A stretch of DNA of 64,000 nt from Leminorella grimontii ATCC 33999 = DSM 5078 (GTDB lineage Bacteria > Pseudomonadota > Gammaproteobacteria > Enterobacterales > Enterobacteriaceae): contig NZ_AUUA01000013.1 in assembly GCF_000439085.1 (NCBI RefSeq), positions 1 to 64,000 of the forward strand, written 5' to 3'. How positions within the stretch are numbered: position 1 is the stretch's first letter; every line of letters begins with the position of its first letter. Below are positions 63,270 to 64,000 of this stretch, piece by piece. Below the pieces are notes generated by a model. That model searched no databases, was not told the DNA's origin, and saw only the letters and a list, made by a program, of their open reading frames with translations. A program made the position numbers and the translations under genes.

Positions 63270-64000
63270 ATGGCCGGAAACAGTATTGGACAACTCTTTC
63301 GCGTGACGACATTCGGCGAATCTCACGGCGCTGCCCTTGGCTGTATCGTCGACGGCGTGCCGCCGGGGCTGGCGTTAACCGAGGCCGACCTGCAGCACGA
63401 TCTGGATCGCCGCAGGCCGGGGACGTCTCGCTATACGACCCAGCGCCGAGAGCCCGACAGCGTACGCATTCTTTCCGGCGTGTTTGAGGGCGTTACCACC
63501 GGCACCAGCATCGGGCTGCTGATTGAAAATACCGATCAGCGCTCTCAGGACTACGGCGCCATTAAGGACCTGTTCCGCCCTGGGCATGCGGACTACACTT
63601 ACCAGCAAAAGTACGGCGTTCGCGACTATCGCGGCGGCGGTCGCTCTTCAGCGCGGGAGACCGCCATGCGCGTAGCGGCGGGGGCGATTGCCAAGAAATA
63701 CCTGCAGGAAACTCTGGGCGTTCGCATTCGCGGCTATTTGTCGCAGATGGGGCACGTTCAGTGCGAGCTGAAAGACTGGGAGCAGGTAGAGCAAAACCCG
63801 TTTTTTTGCCCGGACGTCGATAAAATTGAGGCGCTGGACGAGCTGATGCGCGAGCTGAAAAAGGCGGGGGACTCCATCGGCGCCAGCGTAACGGTCGTCG
63901 CCGACGGCATACCCGTCGGGCTGGGAGAACCGGTTTTTGACCGTCTGGACGCCGATCTAGCCCATGCGCTGATGAGCATCAACGCGGTGAAGGGCGTTGA
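63270..64000 (+). CDS. aroC: Chorismate synthase, N-terminal part (runs off the window)
   Basis: About 243 residues of chorismate synthase, which converts EPSP to chorismate with reduced FMN, the last step of the shikimate pathway. Family signatures [35 protein letters not shown] and [20 protein letters not shown] are present. GAGGAA precedes the ATG at 63270. The 3' part lies beyond position 64000. Confidence 0.97.
   Translation, partial: MAGNSIGQLFRVTTFGESHGAALGCIVDGVPPGLALTEADLQHDLDRRRPGTSRYTTQRREPDSVRILSGVFEGVTTGTSIGLLIENTDQRSQDYGAIKDLFRPGHADYTYQQKYGVRDYRGGGRSSARETAMRVAAGAIAKKYLQETLGVRIRGYLSQMGHVQCELKDWEQVEQNPFFCPDVDKIEALDELMRELKKAGDSIGASVTVVADGIPVGLGEPVFDRLDADLAHALMSINAVKGV

Noticed and set aside
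1-64000. CRISPR arrays, insertion sequences, integrases, prophage
   Set aside because: No regularly spaced repeats, transposase or integrase frames were found; the only dispersed repeat recognised is the ERIC element at 59601-59725.

Overview
The window is chromosomal DNA of a gammaproteobacterium of the order Enterobacterales. The evidence is the synteny (rrn/tRNA-Asp - dkgB - yafC - yafD - mltD - gloB - yafS - rnhA - dnaQ - tRNA-Asp - gmhA - yafJ - yafK - dinB - pepD - gpt; ftsB-ispD-ispF-truD-surE-pcm-nlpD-rpoS-mutS; pncC-recA-recX-alaS-csrA-tRNAs; ccm; mlaA/fadL-yfcZ-sixA-smrB-prmB-aroC), proteins close to E. coli orthologues in length and motifs, and exact LexA, Fur and FNR operator sequences. 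The order mutS-pncC-recA, an apbE gene between yafK and dinB, and separate ccmH and ccmI genes point away from Escherichia/Salmonella toward the Yersinia/Serratia/Hafnia/Budvicia side of the order. A Budviciaceae member (Leminorella-like) is my tentative guess; the sequence alone does not prove it.

Layout. 1-370: the 3' end of a 5S rRNA, a structured spacer with a second copy of the 5S tail, and tRNA-Asp. 491-12505: the yaf region, interrupted between yafC and yafD by an MFS exporter and a two-gene unit made of a glycine/threonine-rich lipoprotein and a ShlB/FhaC-type outer-membrane transporter; it ends at a second identical tRNA-Asp. 12.5-20.2 kb: an unknown membrane protein, gmhA, yafJ, yafK, apbE (without the nqr genes that sit here in relatives), LexA-controlled dinB, pepD and gpt. 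20.3-26.5 kb: an accessory catabolic segment with an M20 peptidase and yjiG/yjiH behind an FNR-like box, a divergent polar amino acid ABC importer and a lone sugar kinase. 26.5-33 kb: housekeeping genes ftsB to rpoS. 33-37.2 kb: the variable rpoS-mutS interval, here a Fur-box-flanked siderophore receptor, periplasmic binding protein and FMN-binding protein. 37-42 kb: mutS and a metallo-hydrolase/GlxA-type regulator pair. 42-48.6 kb: pncC, recA, recX, alaS, csrA, one tRNA-Ser, three tRNA-Arg(ACG) and a convergent tRNA-Arg(CCT). 48.8-55.8 kb: the complete cytochrome c maturation operon ccmABCDEFGHI. 55.8-64 kb: mlaA, fadL, yfcZ, sixA (fadI/fadJ missing between the last two), a small tyrosine-phosphatase-like gene whose start site lies in an ERIC element, three tandem related membrane proteins, smrB, prmB and the start of aroC.

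Most of the window is conserved core. The accessory content worth attention is the lipoprotein/TpsB pair, the FNR-associated peptidase/YjiGH unit, the siderophore-FMN protein trio, and the paralogous membrane-protein triplet downstream of smrB. No CRISPR array, insertion sequence, integrase or prophage gene was seen.
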